This document shows positions 1 through 15,000 of a stretch of 64,000 nucleotides of DNA, piece after piece. Each line of letters begins with the position of its first letter. Positions within the stretch are counted from its first letter, which is position 1. The stretch lies in assembly GCA_963693365.1 (NCBI GenBank), contig CAVNZM010000001.1, positions 9,114,001-9,178,000 on the forward strand, in the 5' to 3' direction. A model generated the notes under the pieces. That model was not told the DNA's origin. It searched no databases and saw only the letters and a list, made by a program, of their open reading frames with translations. The translations under genes were made by a program, and so were the position numbers. Source of the DNA: Amoebidium appalachense (taxonomy: Eukaryota > Ichthyosporea).

Positions 1-78
<78 letters not shown>

Positions 79-100
79 GGGGGGGGGGGGGGGGGGGGGG
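1..100. repeat. Poly-G / (GA)n tract
   Basis: The window opens with about 43 G, then a GA dinucleotide run, then another G run. It is simple sequence with no coding content. It probably lies in an intron of the protease gene whose last exons follow, which would put the earlier exons outside the window. Confidence 0.9.
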
Positions 101-500
101 CTCGGTCTCTACAACATTCGGGCTGTTTGGGGAAGGGGGGTGGGGGAGAGGGGGAGGGGGGAGAAGGGGAGGGCGCTAGGTCTGTAGGGGCCCCGGAGAA
201 AAAAGGGGGGGGGGGGGGGGGGGGGGGGGAGGGGGGGCTCGGTCTCTACAACATTCGGGCTGTTTGGGGAAGGGGGGTAGGGGAGAGGGGGGAGGGGGAA
301 AAGGGGAGGGCGCTAGTTCTGTAGGGGCCCCGGAGAAAAAAAAAGGGGGGGGGGGGGGGAGGGGGGCTCGGTCTCTACAACATTCGGGCTGTTTGGGGAA
401 GGGGGGTGGGGGAGAGGGGGGAGGGGGGAGAAGGGGAGGGCGCTAGTTCTGTAGGGGCCCCGGAGAAAAAGGAGGGGGGGGGGGGGGGGGGGGGGGGGTG
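101..500. repeat. G-rich minisatellite, three copies
   Basis: Three near-identical units start at 101, 238 and 367 (periods 137 and 129 bp). Each begins with CTCGGTCTCTACAACATTCG, continues through a G-rich middle containing GGAGGGCGCTAG, and ends in GGGGCCCCGGAGAAAA followed by a G run. Units differ by a few substitutions (GTGGGG/GTAGGG, CTAGG/CTAGT) and by homopolymer length. It appears to be intronic. Confidence 0.9.
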
Positions 501-822
501 GAGATGAACGTATGGGATACTAATGGGCCAGTGGGTGGTTACGTTTATAAATAGACTTCCACACCTGCAAATACAAATGTATGCACATCGTTACTAACAT
601 GGATGCACACTCGTTCACACACTGATTCACTCACTTGTGCCCTTGCTCCCCGACCCCAATCTGTACCCCCCACCACCCCATCCTTCTTCCGCTTCCCCAC
701 ACGCACTCTACATTGGACACGTACACACGCACATGCACATGCACACACACGTACACGTAGACACACACACGCACACACACACACACACGGACACACGTAC
801 ACACGTACACATACACGTACAG

Positions 823-1978
823 ACGGCCAGGTGTGCACTCTTACTGTACCCACCGACCGTCTACCTGGCACCGGGGATGTAGCCCGGGTTCTCTGCTGGG
901 CCGGTGCACTCCTCCACGAGCCTGCCCGTCCAGTCCTGCAGCAGGCATTTGCCCCCTCACGCATCTACTGTTCATGGTGGTCCCATGGTATGGAACCCCT
1001 CTGCCCGCCCCCCCCCCCCCCCCCCCTCCCCCTCCCCCCTCCCACTCAACCCTCCTCCTCCTCTTCCTCCCCCTCTCCTCCTCTCTTTCTGCCCTCCCTC
1101 CCCCGCCCCTCCCCCCAAACCCATGCTTTTGTCGAGGCATGGGAATCCCCCTGATGATGAGCTCTGTTCAAGTGTCTTCTGCCTGCACACTTACATGGTT
1201 TGATTTCTGGTTTCTCATTTTGTGATGTTTTTGTTGTTGTCCTCTGTTGTCTCTTCCCTATCCCACACATTTGCCACCCCTTACCATATCATATACACCT
1301 TTCCTGTTTGGCTCACAGATGATTATCGCACTGTCTCACCGTTTTTTTTTTTCCTCCCTCGCATATGTCTTCCGCTTACCCCGTTACTTTCTTCTCTCCC
1401 TCGTTTCAGGCTCACCGGCCGACAAGTACGGACTGCAGGCGACGGTGTTCATCACGGAGGTGAATGGGAGGGAGGTGACGTCGCTGGATGACTTCCTCGA
1501 AGCTGTCAAGTCCGTTAAGGAGGATGAGTTCATCCGCCTGAGAACAGGTGGGTACGGTGGGAAAAGAAAGAGATGAATGAAGGGGGGGAGGGGGGGGGGG
1601 GGGGGGGAGGCTTTAAAAGGGTTACAGAGAAGGACAGAGTACAAGTTTACGGCAGACGGTATAAAGCAGATATTGTCAGGAAAGCACACACAGAGCATGC
1701 ATGATAAGACTTGTGTGTGTATGTCTGTGTGTGTTTGTTTTTTGAGAGGGATGGGGGTGGAGAGGGGGTGGGTGGGGGAGGGGGGAATTAGGTAGGCATA
1801 TGATGGTGGGTGGGATTAGGGATATGTGTGGGTGTGGGTGTTGGGTTGGTTTTTTTTTTTTTTTTTTTTTTTTTTTGGGGGGGGGGGGGGGGGGTTGTGA
1901 AAGGTACCTGGCTTAGGCATGGAAGTATGCGACGATCATATTTTACTGTTGGTGTGAAGCTAGGCTGGCATTGTGCTC

Positions 1979-2065
<87 letters not shown>

Positions 2066-2375
2066 TCTCATCACACCCTTTCGTGCACGCTCACACAGAC
2101 ACACACAATACACACGTGCACCACACACACACACGTACACACACGTACACGTACACGTACACATACACACGTGCATACACGTACACACACACGCGTGCAT
2201 ACACGTACACACACACGTACACACGTACACAGTCAACCTCAACACCAAGGACAAGATGCTGACCCTCCGTCCCGACTACCACTTCTGGCCCACGTGGGCT
2301 CTCACCCGCCACCCCGTCACAGGCCGTGTGCAGTTCGAAGAGATGAGCTCCATCCATCCCAACCACTCTGCATAG
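823..2375 (+). CDS. NMA111: NMA111/DEG7-like PDZ serine protease, C-terminal exons (5' partial)
   Basis: Exons 823-987, 1410-1547 and 2233-2375 (TAG stop) join in one frame and encode the last ~150 residues. The acceptors are CA-rich (TACACGTACAG, CACGTACACAG) or TTTCAG; the donors are GTATGG and GTGGGT. The first exon carries WAGALLHEP and RPVLQQ, matching the conserved segment before the last PDZ-like domain of fungal Nma111 and plant DEG7. The second begins SPADKYGL and carries ITEVNGREV and LDDFLEAVK, the core of that PDZ domain. The third contains LRPDYHFWPT, matching the Nma111 C-terminal motif around DHYFPT. Family proteins are large (about 1,000 residues, tandem HtrA-like halves, nuclear or apoptosis-linked in yeast), so most of the gene lies upstream, outside the window. 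The protease triad is not visible here, so activity cannot be judged. The assignment rests on remembered family motifs. Confidence 0.85.
1993..2066. repeat. (CA)n microsatellite in last protease intron
   Basis: A nearly pure CA run continues as imperfect CACGTACA repeats to the splice acceptor at 2231-2232. The CA-rich DNA therefore runs directly into the 3' splice site. Confidence 0.95.
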
Positions 2376-3226
2376 TTCTCTATTCTACTCCCCCCCCCCC
2401 CCCCTCCCAAACTCCCCTTCCCCACGTGAAAATGACCCCACCAAACGCGCGATTCTACACCGATTCCCTCATCAAACTCTTAGGGTTTTGTCAGGCTATG
2501 AACACGTCCTTTCTCTTTGAATAGCAAAGTTCTGTGATTGAAAGCAATATCGATTTGGATTTCAGTTTATGCACCCCCGCGAAGATGATTGAATGCTTCA
2601 TGTTGCGATTTTTGTCGTTGAAAAAGACTAATTCGATTGCTGTGTAATGCCCGTAACCATGTTTCGATGGTAGTTTGTTATACAACGAACATATAGAAAA
2701 GACACCCGGAACCTTAGTAAATAGATAGACATGATTCTCGTAATTGTGATGTTGTGAAATATCCCCACATGTATCCTTGAACTATTGATGTGATTAACTA
2801 GAATTAGGTGATGAAGCTAAACTCAATAACACGTATCATTAGGTAATTACTCAATAAACGAACTTGAAGCTCCACGAACGAACCATGTAGCTTATCTCAA
2901 TTAAGGCAGTTAGTATCTTTAATAGAAAGTACCGTTTGCAGCATGGAATGATCATGCGTATTCCAGAAAATGTTTCCTGGAAGATAGCGGCTGGGCCGCT
3001 TTACGCAGACCAGATTTGTGTTAAATTTGTGTGGAACGTGAGGATGATCAAATATAATTTCCAAAACTGATCGAGTGTTGTACACTCACAACAAAGTTTG
3101 ACATGACCAGCAACCACCCCCCCCCCCTTCTTTGCCACTTCAGTTACCCCATACTACAACTGCCACCACCGCCACCACCACCACACAGGCACATCCACCC
3201 ACTCACCTTGCCGCGAGGCTCCCCCC

Positions 3227-3297
<71 letters not shown>

Positions 3298-3542
3298 ACA
3301 CACACGGTCACACTGGCACACAGAGAGAGGTGGAGATAGTCTGTGCGTACGTGTGTGGGTGTGTGTGGAGATAATACACGTACATTCAGATGGCGATGTG
3401 TTACAAATGCAAACGTAGACTAATTATAAGGTGGTTAATACAAAACCAAAGCCCGACGTACGTTGACGTCGAAACCAACAGGATAATCCACAATGTTCAC
3501 TCACTAATTTATGCAAATCATCGGAAAATACCACCTCCCCCC

Positions 3543-3573
<31 letters not shown>

Positions 3574-4120
3574 AAAAAAAAAAGCCCCCCACTGCCCCCA
3601 ACCCTCATGGTACACCCAACCAACAACTGCCCACCAGCACCGCCAGCAATACCACCCAAGCTCTAGAAGAGAAGAAACCAGGAAAGGTGACCGTCATTCT
3701 ATTTTTAGCTTGACGACGAACAGCGTTGAACCCATGAGCTCAACAAAAAATCTCAATTACTATATGATGGACCAATAATTTTCGCGCAATCGCGCAACTA
3801 GCCAAATATAGAGAATTAGGCAGGAAGTTTTTGCGCGTCAAAAAAAGTTTTTATAAAACCAAAAAAAAAAAAAGTTAGGAATATTTTTTATGTTTTTGTA
3901 CTAATAAAAAAGTAGGAATATATATCATCGGATATATTGATGAGTATTCCTGCACAGTCAGAGTGTACAATTAGATTCTTGCAGAGTCTAGCAGACACTC
4001 GAGCTCGTAAGGAGAGGGAGGACCAAACCGCGACACAAATTTAAAAACTTACGTCTATGCACATCATGTGCTGTTGAAAAAAAACTTTGGCTCAAAAGTG
4101 GCACCAATGGTGAGAAAAAA

Positions 4121-4161
<41 letters not shown>

Positions 4162-4468
4162 AAGAAAAACCGATATCGCCGGAAAGGGCTGGGCCCACCT
4201 CCCACATGCACCGTCGCTTGATATCCGAAGACACGTCAGGATATTGTCCTCACGTCACACTTCGACAGGCCATCCTTTTTCTCTTTTTCTTTTTCTTTTT
4301 CTTTTCTTTTCTTTTTCGTCCCCTCCAAATTCATATCCAGCTTGACAACGAACAGAAATCAGCTCCCCCGCACAACGTTATGTACTTGTCGCAACCATTG
4401 TAAATGAGGAGCCGCTTTGGCATCTCCTCGCCTCCGACGCAGGGGGCTCCGCGTTCGAATATCGGATT

Positions 4469-4510
<42 letters not shown>

Positions 4511-5167
4511 AGAAAAAAAGAAAAAAAAAACAAAAACAGATGAAGGCCGCTATCTCGCCCCATCCTCGGGGGCTCTCTTTCGTTTCTCTTTCGTGGCCTG
4601 TCTTCAGCCACTGTGTCTTGCTGGCCTGCGGGAGGGGACGTATTCTCCTCTCTCTGTCTTTCAGTCATTGCCCCCACTCCGTGCATGCGGAGGCGTTGGG
4701 GCGCTCCCTTTTTTCTTTTTAGTTGGTGGCACTCCCTTAAAACCTCAGCTTTTTCTTGTTTTCATCGATCACCGTTGGTGCCACTATGTGCTGGGGATAG
4801 ATGTGAAAGTTTGTGTCGATTTTTTGCCCCCGGTCTCCTTACGCATGTCTGTCACATTAGCAGGGAATATGAATATCAAAGGATTTTTTTGTTGTTGTTG
4901 ATTTCTATTCGTCGTCAAAGTGATATACACGTGATTCTCAGGCGGTGTTCAGGTTTATTAGCATGCACGTCATTACTATCGATATATCTGCTGACGTCTC
5001 GAAAAGTATTTCCAAGTTGCCTTCCGGTAAGACATAGGATACACAGTGCATACTCAGTTGAAACCCACATGATCGGTTGAATAGTTCCAGCAAAAAAGAG
5101 TAAAAAAGCTACTAGTCATCAAGTTCTTCAGTCACTGAGGCTCCGGGTAGTACTGTTTCCCTATCAC

Positions 5168-5168
<1 letters not shown>

Positions 5169-5213
<45 letters not shown>
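5169..5213. repeat. (GT)n microsatellite
   Basis: Pure GT dinucleotide run followed by GTACGGTGTGTGCGCGCGC. Confidence 0.95.
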
Positions 5214-5216
<3 letters not shown>

Positions 5217-5348
5217 GTGTGTGCGCGCGCGCTGCGGCGCCCCGCGTGCGTGTGGGTCAAGGTGTTTTTTGTTATTTTTTTTATTTTTTTTTTAATGGGT
5301 GGGGTTGGGGGTGGGGGGGGGGGCGGGGGGTTGGATGGAGGAGGCAGG

Positions 5349-5411
<63 letters not shown>

Positions 5412-5817
5412 GGATGTATTGACCGAATATTTAGGCCGCTGGAATGGAATTCCGAAGGCTTGATCGACCGGAAAAAAAACATATGGGAGCATTATTTGTG
5501 GACAGGACGGAGGGATAGAGTTCGCTAAAAACGGCTCTTCCCTCCAGTTCTTGTTTTACTTTTCTTTGTGCTGTTTCTTCCTTGATTCTGTTTTTTTTTT
5601 TTTTTTTTTTTTTTTTGTTCCCTTCTGTCTCCTTCCATATGATCCCCCCCCCCCCCCCCCCCCCTTTTTTTTTTTTTGGGGGGGGGGGTCTTTCTTATCA
5701 ACCCCCCATACCTCCGGACTGGGCTCTGAAAAAAGTGTCTTAGTAAACAATCGGATGCTACTCTAAGACTTGTGTGAACTTTTTAATTACTGAAAAGATT
5801 TTGAATCACTGCTCATT

Positions 5818-5860
<43 letters not shown>

Positions 5861-6029
5861 GGGGGGAGAGAGAGAGAGAGAGAGAGAGGAGGACGGGGGG
5901 GGGGGGGGGAAGGGGGGATGGGGAGCATGGGCTTGCATCCCCCCCCCCCCCCCCCCCCCCCCCCCTCCCTCCTCCCCCCCCCCCTTCCCCCGCCCCCCCC
6001 ACCCCAACTCCCCTTCCAAAGTTGATCAT

Positions 6030-7415
<1,386 letters not shown>

Positions 7416-8495
7416 GCACGCGTACTACGACGGCGTGGGATGACAACAGCAGAGGAATGTGACTTAAGATTTATTAAACCCAAACTATCATTGGATACAA
7501 GTTCACCTACGTTTTTGCTTATCGAATCATATATCGAAACAAATCTATAATCAAGATTTATATCAGCTACACCAATAGGTACCCTGCTTATTGGTGCAAA
7601 GCATATCCAATCAATCTGCGGGAAGGCTATGAGTGCAGTGTGCTACATTGAGTGTGTTTTGTGTAACTGTGTATGTACACTACACAGTTGGCGGCCTCCG
7701 TCATGCACAACCATAAATATATAGTCATAGTATGTAGTTACACGAGCCTTATAGTATACGAAGGACATTAATTATTGCACAGGCTCTCCCCATATTTTGC
7801 AAGGTAGCTTTCAGACCGGAGCTCGAGCGCGGCCGCAAATGGACCGGCACATACCTACGCAGATCCGGCAGGTTTGTTGTGGTAGGGGGCTCAAAGACTC
7901 TTCTCAGCAATATTCAATAGACCACGAGAAAGAGTCCTCCGAGCAATTTCGGCGTACCGGGGGATTCAATACGAAAAGCAATCCCCAGCCGCCCGCCGGC
8001 CGGCAGCAAGTTGAGCCAGCGCACTCAGCCAAGCAACCGCCAAGGGGAAACGAAAAAACATACAACGAAAACAAGGATTTTTCTAAGAGAAAAGAGAAAG
8101 GGAAGGAAGAGAATCTCTTAGCATCCTAGCGTTATCGCGTCCATCCACACGTATATACTCTTTTTGGCGTTATTGGAATAGAGAATCGATTTTTTGAGAG
8201 GGTTGGAGCATTCAGAATAAGGTGATATACGTTGTAGGGTACAGGGAGCGTTCAGGGTTATCATCATGATCTTTACGGCTGGGTGAAAACTAATTGGGCT
8301 TCAACACGTTATAGAGGAGTGGTTTGGGAAAAAGTAGAATATATCAATGTTGTATTGCATTCTTGCGACACGAATCATCGACACAAATAGAGGTTTCTTC
8401 GGTGCAGTTTGGGTAAAGCTCTTCCCTTTTTCAGACCTTAATAGACAGGTCGTTTTGAGGTAAAAGCAGGATTCAGGCTAGAAAATTAAAGCAGA

Positions 8496-10265
8496 ATGGA
8501 ACTACGTGTAGGCAACAAATACCGGTTAGACCGGAAAATCGGCGGGGGCTCCTTTGGAGACATCTATTTAGGTAAGGCAGAACGGTCATGCTTGTGTTTT
8601 TCTCATAACTTGTATAAGGGATGGGCATTCTCCTAGAGAGCCGTGTGAGCTCCATCCCTCCTTTTCTTCTGTGTTTTGTAGAAAAGAATATGAAGGGTGT
8701 GTGTATGTGCCTAGGCTTACGTGATGCTTTTGTTATGTTTGGCTACTTCTGTTTTTTTCACAGGCAAGAACCGGCTCGTTCCACTGCTCGTGTGTATGCT
8801 TTTTTGTGTTTTAAAATGGGGGTGTTGGCGTGGCAGATATGGGGCTGCAAAGTGAATTTCAACTTGTGGAAACTTCTGAAGGGTTACGTGCAGCTTGGTC
8901 GAGGGCGGTTCGCGCTTTCTTCTGCATAATGCAGTATTTAGAGCTGTCTGGTGATAGAATATGGCGGCTTTTTAGCTGTCCCCCTTCCAGGTGCTCACCA
9001 GAACTAAGATTTTTTTGTTGCGTGTTCCTTTACCCAGAAATTTTATCAAGATGGGGTTGGCTGTAGTGTTGTTAACCGAGCTTGTGTGTTTGCGGCTTGC
9101 TTTTGCTGTTGAAAAATAAAAAATTGCGATCATGCAGGTTTAGTCAGCACTTCACTCTTTCAGTCGCACACTGCGCACCTCTACAGAAAAGTCGTTGTGT
9201 GCTTGTGCTATACTAACATGGTTCTTTTGCATTCACTCGTTCAGGCGCACACTGCATACCTGTTTAGAAAAATTGTTGTGTGCTTGTACGACACTAACAT
9301 GTTTTTTTGGCACCTGATGATGCAGGGACGGACTTGATCACCCGCACAGAGGTGGCCATTAAACTGGAGCCAGTAAAGACTAAGCACCCACAGCTCATAT
9401 TCGAGTCGAAGCTGTACAGAGTTCTTCAGGGCGGTGGTGAGTGCACATACCCATCTGCTTCAATTTTTGTTGTGTGACACGTACAGATGTTGTGCTTGAG
9501 GGGAGCTTTGGTGTTCTTATTTCTGCTTTATGAAAAAGGGTGTGTGATATTGGATGCTTCGTTAGGAAACATGTGTTTTCTTGCCGGGCGGCCATGCACT
9601 GCAGGCATGATCACCGGCTCCAATTGCTGATGCCAGTGCAACGATAAAATCAAATCAGATAGAAGAGTTGCAGTAGATGTACAAACACTGTCTTTCGTCA
9701 AGCGGTTTGGCACTGTGGGAATACCATTTCAGGCCCAGGATGACGGAGTCAGCACGCACACACGTTCCTGCAGACACGAGCAAACCTGAGATGGGGGCTG
9801 TTTGAACTGTTGATCACAGAGGCTCGTTTTGCACCCATCTTACTTAGTACTTGAGCCTGTTGCTGTGTTTGCATGCCCCTGCCCTCATCCGTACTGCACA
9901 TAATCACTTGCTATAAAACCACCACCACTGTTATCAATGTGTCAAATGCGCACACACCACAGCACAGACACTGGGTGATTGCATATCGTCAATGTATGTA
10001 GACCTGTCATAGATGCGAAGTGCCTGAAGTCCCAGCCGGCTGTACGTGCCCATAGCCGAAACCATCACGCGTCCGTTTCTGATGTCTTTTTTTTCCTTTT
10101 TTTTTTTTTTTTTTTTTTTTTTTTGTCTTTTTCATTTTCCTTTCTGATCTTTTTTCGTTCCCTTTTTTCGTGCTTTGTTGTGGGTATCCTTAGCCAAAGT
10201 ATCACGCAATATTGCTGACCTGCTTTTTTCTCTCCCTCTTCGCTTTTTTTCTTTTTTTCTTTCTT

Positions 10266-10313
<48 letters not shown>

Positions 10314-13300
10314 AGTTGGTATCCCGCAGATGCTGTGGAGCGGTGTTGAGGGGGACTACAACGTGATGGTGATGGAGCTGTTGGGGCCCAGTCTTGAGGA
10401 CCTGTTTCAGTACTGCCAACGGCGCTTCTCCCTGAAAACTGTCTTGATGCTGGCCGATCAGCTGGTGGGTGGTGTTTGTGTGGGTGGGTGTTTTGTCTGG
10501 GCGGGTGGGTGGGTGGGTCGTGCGTGATGTTTGCATGTGTGTGGGTGTGGGTGGGTGGGTGGGTGTTTTTGCATGCGAGGTGATTTGCGTTCTGTTAAAA
10601 GTGATTGTGTTTGTGCCCTCATGTGTGTGTGTGTGTGTGATGGTGTGTGGCAAGCTATCAAAGAGTACCTGGTACGTCGCATTCTCGTTGAATGCCTGTG
10701 GGTTCTTGCCACATGTGAGCGTTCCTCCTTGCTTTGCCTTCTGCTTTGATACACCCTTAATGTTGAAGGTGATGTTTGGACGTTCGTGTGGGTACTAATA
10801 GGCATCTGCCGGTGCTGTGATACAAAATGCTCCTGTCGTTTTGACTTGTTTGTTTGTATTCTTGTCCCCTTCTGCTGTTTGTATCCTCTGCATTATGGAT
10901 TGGTCACATGCACGCTCATGCTGGTGCAACCAAGGAGCCCCCATCTCTTACCATCGCCAGGTGTGCGGTTTGAAGCAAGCGTGTCTCCTATATTAGATTT
11001 TGAACTGGGATTCTGAAAATCAACGAGCTGCTGTGTGTTTGTGTGTGCTGCCCATTCTCTCTGCTCTGCTCTCTTCCTCCATATCCGCACTCTTCCTCCA
11101 TATCCGCACTATGCTACCATTGCCTGTCAATGATCCATATTTTTCATGGCGTATTAATTGCCATAGGCCGGTCCTTGATTTTGTAGCGCTCTGCTGTCGA
11201 AATACCATCTTCGTACGTGCTCCCGCATTTTTTTGGCACATACACACTCTACTAGACTACCGGACGGGTGTTTTTATGATACACCTTGTATTGTGATCTT
11301 TCAAAGGGAGCAACATTATAGGGGGGGAATCTATTATTGCATTTGGTGTTGGTGGCAGGGGGGTGATCGGTGACGTAACCGGTTACTTTTATCAGACGTC
11401 TTATGGGTGGGTAACTAGGGTCAATTTGACTTTTACCCGACGGGAAGGGGGGCTTGTGTGTGGTGCGCCGATCAAAGTTACGTTCTTTGCATATGTTAAG
11501 GGTGAAGGCCGATGCCCTTCCTTAGCTTGTACTGCCCCCTTTTTTTTTTGGGTGCATACACACATCATGCTTACTCTGTGCAAATATCGTCCTTAAAGGG
11601 GTTTTCTTTTCGGCCGATTTATTGTCACCGCTTTTTGGTCCTCGGGTCGGGCCAAATGCTGTTTGATGCGCACCGAGTGAATGATATTGCATGTCCCATT
11701 TGGGTCTGACCCGACCCGGATACCTAAAAGAAACCCCCTTTAATGTACCGTGTGCAATGTCCTAAACGAACCATCCTCCCATGTGCAGGTGTCGCGGATA
11801 GAGTACATGCACAACTGCAACTTTATTCACCGGGACATCAAACCGGACAACTTCCTTATGGGCCTGGGCCGGAGGGGCCACGTGGTGCACATCATCGACT
11901 TTGGGTTGGCCAAGAAGTACAGAGACCACAAGACCCACCAGCACATTCCATACAGGGAGAACAAGAGTCTGACGGGAACAGCCCGCTACGCGTCGATAAA
12001 CACGCACCTGGGGAGAGGTGGGTTGTGTTTGTGTGCGGTTGGGTGTGGGGGGAGGGGGGGGGGGGGGGGGGGGAGGAAGATGTGTGTGTGTGTGTGTGTG
12101 TGTGTGTTCCTTTTTTGGACTCGGACTCACGAGTTGCAGGGGTGTGCAGGGGGATGGGTTTTGTTTGTGTGCAAGAATAGTGGGCGGTGTGTAACATAGG
12201 AAGTAAGTGTAGGGAGTGGGGAGGTTGTTTGGGGGACGGGGCATGAGGGGTGCCCTTTTTCTTACCTCTCCCGTCGTTTTTGAATCCTCATTTTTCTCTG
12301 GCTGGTGGTGCTCATACTTCTTGGCTTGTCCTTCCTCTTTTTCTTCCCTCACTCTTCCATTTTTTCTGCCTCCTGCCTCCCTCAACTCTGTCGCATTTGA
12401 CTTGCTCCTTCTCCTCCTCCCCACCCATCCCTTTTCTCGTTCCCTACTGGCTTGTTCACTTTCCGTTTTTCGCATTTTGTTTTCCGGTGCAACAGAGCAG
12501 AGCAGGCGTGACGACTTTGACTTACCTTTTATCTCTTGCTCACATTTCGTTTTTTCTGTTTCGTTTTCTCGGTGCAACAGAGCAGAGCAGGCGTAAGGAC
12601 TTTGACTCACCCTTTTATCTCTTGCTCACATTTCGTTTTTTCTGTTTCGTTTTCCGGTGCAACAGAGCAGAGCAGGCGTGACGATCTTGAGTCACTGGGC
12701 TACGTGCTGCTGTACTTCCTCCGGGGCAGCCTGCCGTGGCAGGGGCTCAAGGCCAACAACCGCAAGCAGAAGTACGAGAAGATCAGCGAGAAGAAGATGA
12801 GCACAAGCATACACGACCTGTGCAAGAACTTTGCAAGTAGGTGCCTGTGGGTGTGGGTGGGGGGGGGGGGGGGGGGGGGGGGGGGGGTAAATTCGGTTGT
12901 GTGCGTGAGTTTGGGTTTTTTTGGTGTGTATGTGTTGGGGGGGGGGGGGCGTATGGTGATGTGTGAGTGAGGTTTCTTTTGGGAGGGGGGGGGGGGGGGG
13001 GGGTCGGTACTCACCTGTCTGTCTGTGTGGGTGTTTTTTCGATCTGTGCAAGAACTTTGCGAGTAGGGCCAAAACATGTTAATCCGTGTGTGTTGTCTGC
13101 GTCTGTGCTTGTGTGTGTATTTTGAGGGGGAGACGGGGAGGGGGAGGGGGGCATAGATGTGTGTATGCAGAGTGGGAGGTGGTGTGTGTGTATGTGTGTG
13201 TGTGTGGGAGGGCGAGCGTGCGTGTTTGTGTCACGGGTGTGTGAGCAGCAGATGCCTCCATGCTTCGGGAGGGGAAGGGGTGGGGGAGGGGGAGGGGGGG

Positions 13301-14919
13301 GAGGAGGAGGAAGAAGAAGGAGAGAGAGCTGGGTGGGGAGGGGGAGGGTCGGTGTCCACTGTTATAGTTTCGGATGCACGGCAGCTGACCTGGATTTGTG
13401 ACTGCATGTTCCGTGGCGTCTGCAGTCGAGTTTGAGCGCTACCTGACGTACGTGAGGGGCATGAGGTTCGACTTCCAGCCCGACTACGGCTACTGCCGCA
13501 ACCTGTTCCGCAACCTGTTCATACGGAGCAACTACACTTACGACTACCTCTTTGACTGGACTGTCCAGAAATGCGTACGTGCTACCCCCCCCCCCCCCCA
13601 ACCACCACCACCCCCTTTTTCTTTCCTGCTTTGCGGCGTGGTGTGTGCTCTTCGTTTTTACCTTGATTTCGGATTTGTATTTGTTTGTCTGGTGGTTTCC
13701 ATTCGTATCGGTGCTATATGGTCTCCATGTACGTTGCCCCCCGCCCCCCCCCTTTGCCTTGCACTTTGCATCGTGTTATCCGTTGTTCATGTGTACTTCG
13801 TACTTTATGACAAATTCAACCCCCTCCCTCCCTCCCTCCTCCTCCCAATCCGTACCGTTTGTGTGAGTGCACTGCAACTTCTGCATTGTGTTTTGTGTGT
13901 CAAGTGTGTAATGCAGCATATTTTCTGGGTAATAGAGTTTTGAGACGGATGAGGATTTGTAGATGGCTGAACTTTGATGACAAGCGCAAGGGAGAGGGTC
14001 TGTTTTGTGTGAACGCGCGGGGAGGGGGGGGGATTGCATGTTACAGAAGAAGGCTGTGGGCAATGAATACAACTGTCAGGTGACCTAGTAGCCCGGCATG
14101 TGGAACATGGAGCTACCTTTGTGTGGCCCCGTGTGTCTCTACTTGTTGTGCGTTGATGCCTACTTGCTTGTGTGTGTGTAGTGTGCGCGTGCGTGTGTGG
14201 ATGCATATGCATGCATGGTTTGCGTGTGCGAATGTGCAGGCGAAAGTGTGTATGTTAGCGAGTGTATGCTTGTGGCCTTGTGTGTGCATATGCTCAAAGC
14301 ACACACGTATGCTCATGCAAAATGACGTGCAGGAGGAGGGAGCAGCGCCCGGTGTCAAGCGGGAGGTGGACGATAGGGAGGGAGCCGAGGACAAGGAGAA
14401 GGGCAAGATGGCCACGTGGCAGGCACAGTACCAGCAGGACGACATGATGAACAGGCCACCACAGCAGCAGAGTGAGTGCGAGTTGGGGGGGAAGGGGATG
14501 GATGTTGGTGGTGGGGGTGGGGGGGACGGGGGTGGTTTGTGTGTGTGGGGGGGGTGTACATGTGTGGCTGGGGGTGTGTTCATTTTCCGTATAGGGTTTC
14601 TTTTTTTTTTTGGGGCGTGTGTGTGTGTGGGGGGGGGGGGGGGGGGGGGATTGGACCGTAAGTGAACGGATGTGTTCCCCGTCACATGGCACCTTGGACG
14701 TGTGGCTGTGTCCTTTGTTGCCTGCCTGTACTGCCTGTCTTGAATTGCTCTTTCGCACTAATCACCCGTTTCTAACTGCTCTTCCCCTTCCCCCCCCCCC
14801 CCCCCCCCCCCCCCTGAGGATGGGCTCTGCTTATTATGCATACTCTTTATGTATGGCTTGCATTCTGCATCGTGTTATCCGTTTGTTCTTGTGTACTTCG
14901 TACTTTTTGACGCATTCAA

Positions 14920-14960
<41 letters not shown>

Positions 14961-14963
14961 ACC

Positions 14964-15000
<37 letters not shown>

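Noticed and set aside
1-100. Telomere at the window start
   Set aside because: It is homopolymeric G and GA, not a telomeric hexamer array, and a gene's 3' exons follow closely.
4404-4475. Possible tRNA suggested by GCGTTCGAATATC
   Set aside because: No matching A box, and the acceptor and T stems do not pair.
7797-8129. 110-codon frame upstream of casein kinase
   Set aside because: No recognisable domain, no splice link to the kinase, and the kinase N-terminus is complete without it.
12486-12655. Alternative exon 5 starts as functional isoforms of CK1
   Set aside because: Both upstream copies run into stops shortly after the duplicated segment, so they would not give a kinase; treated as decoys.
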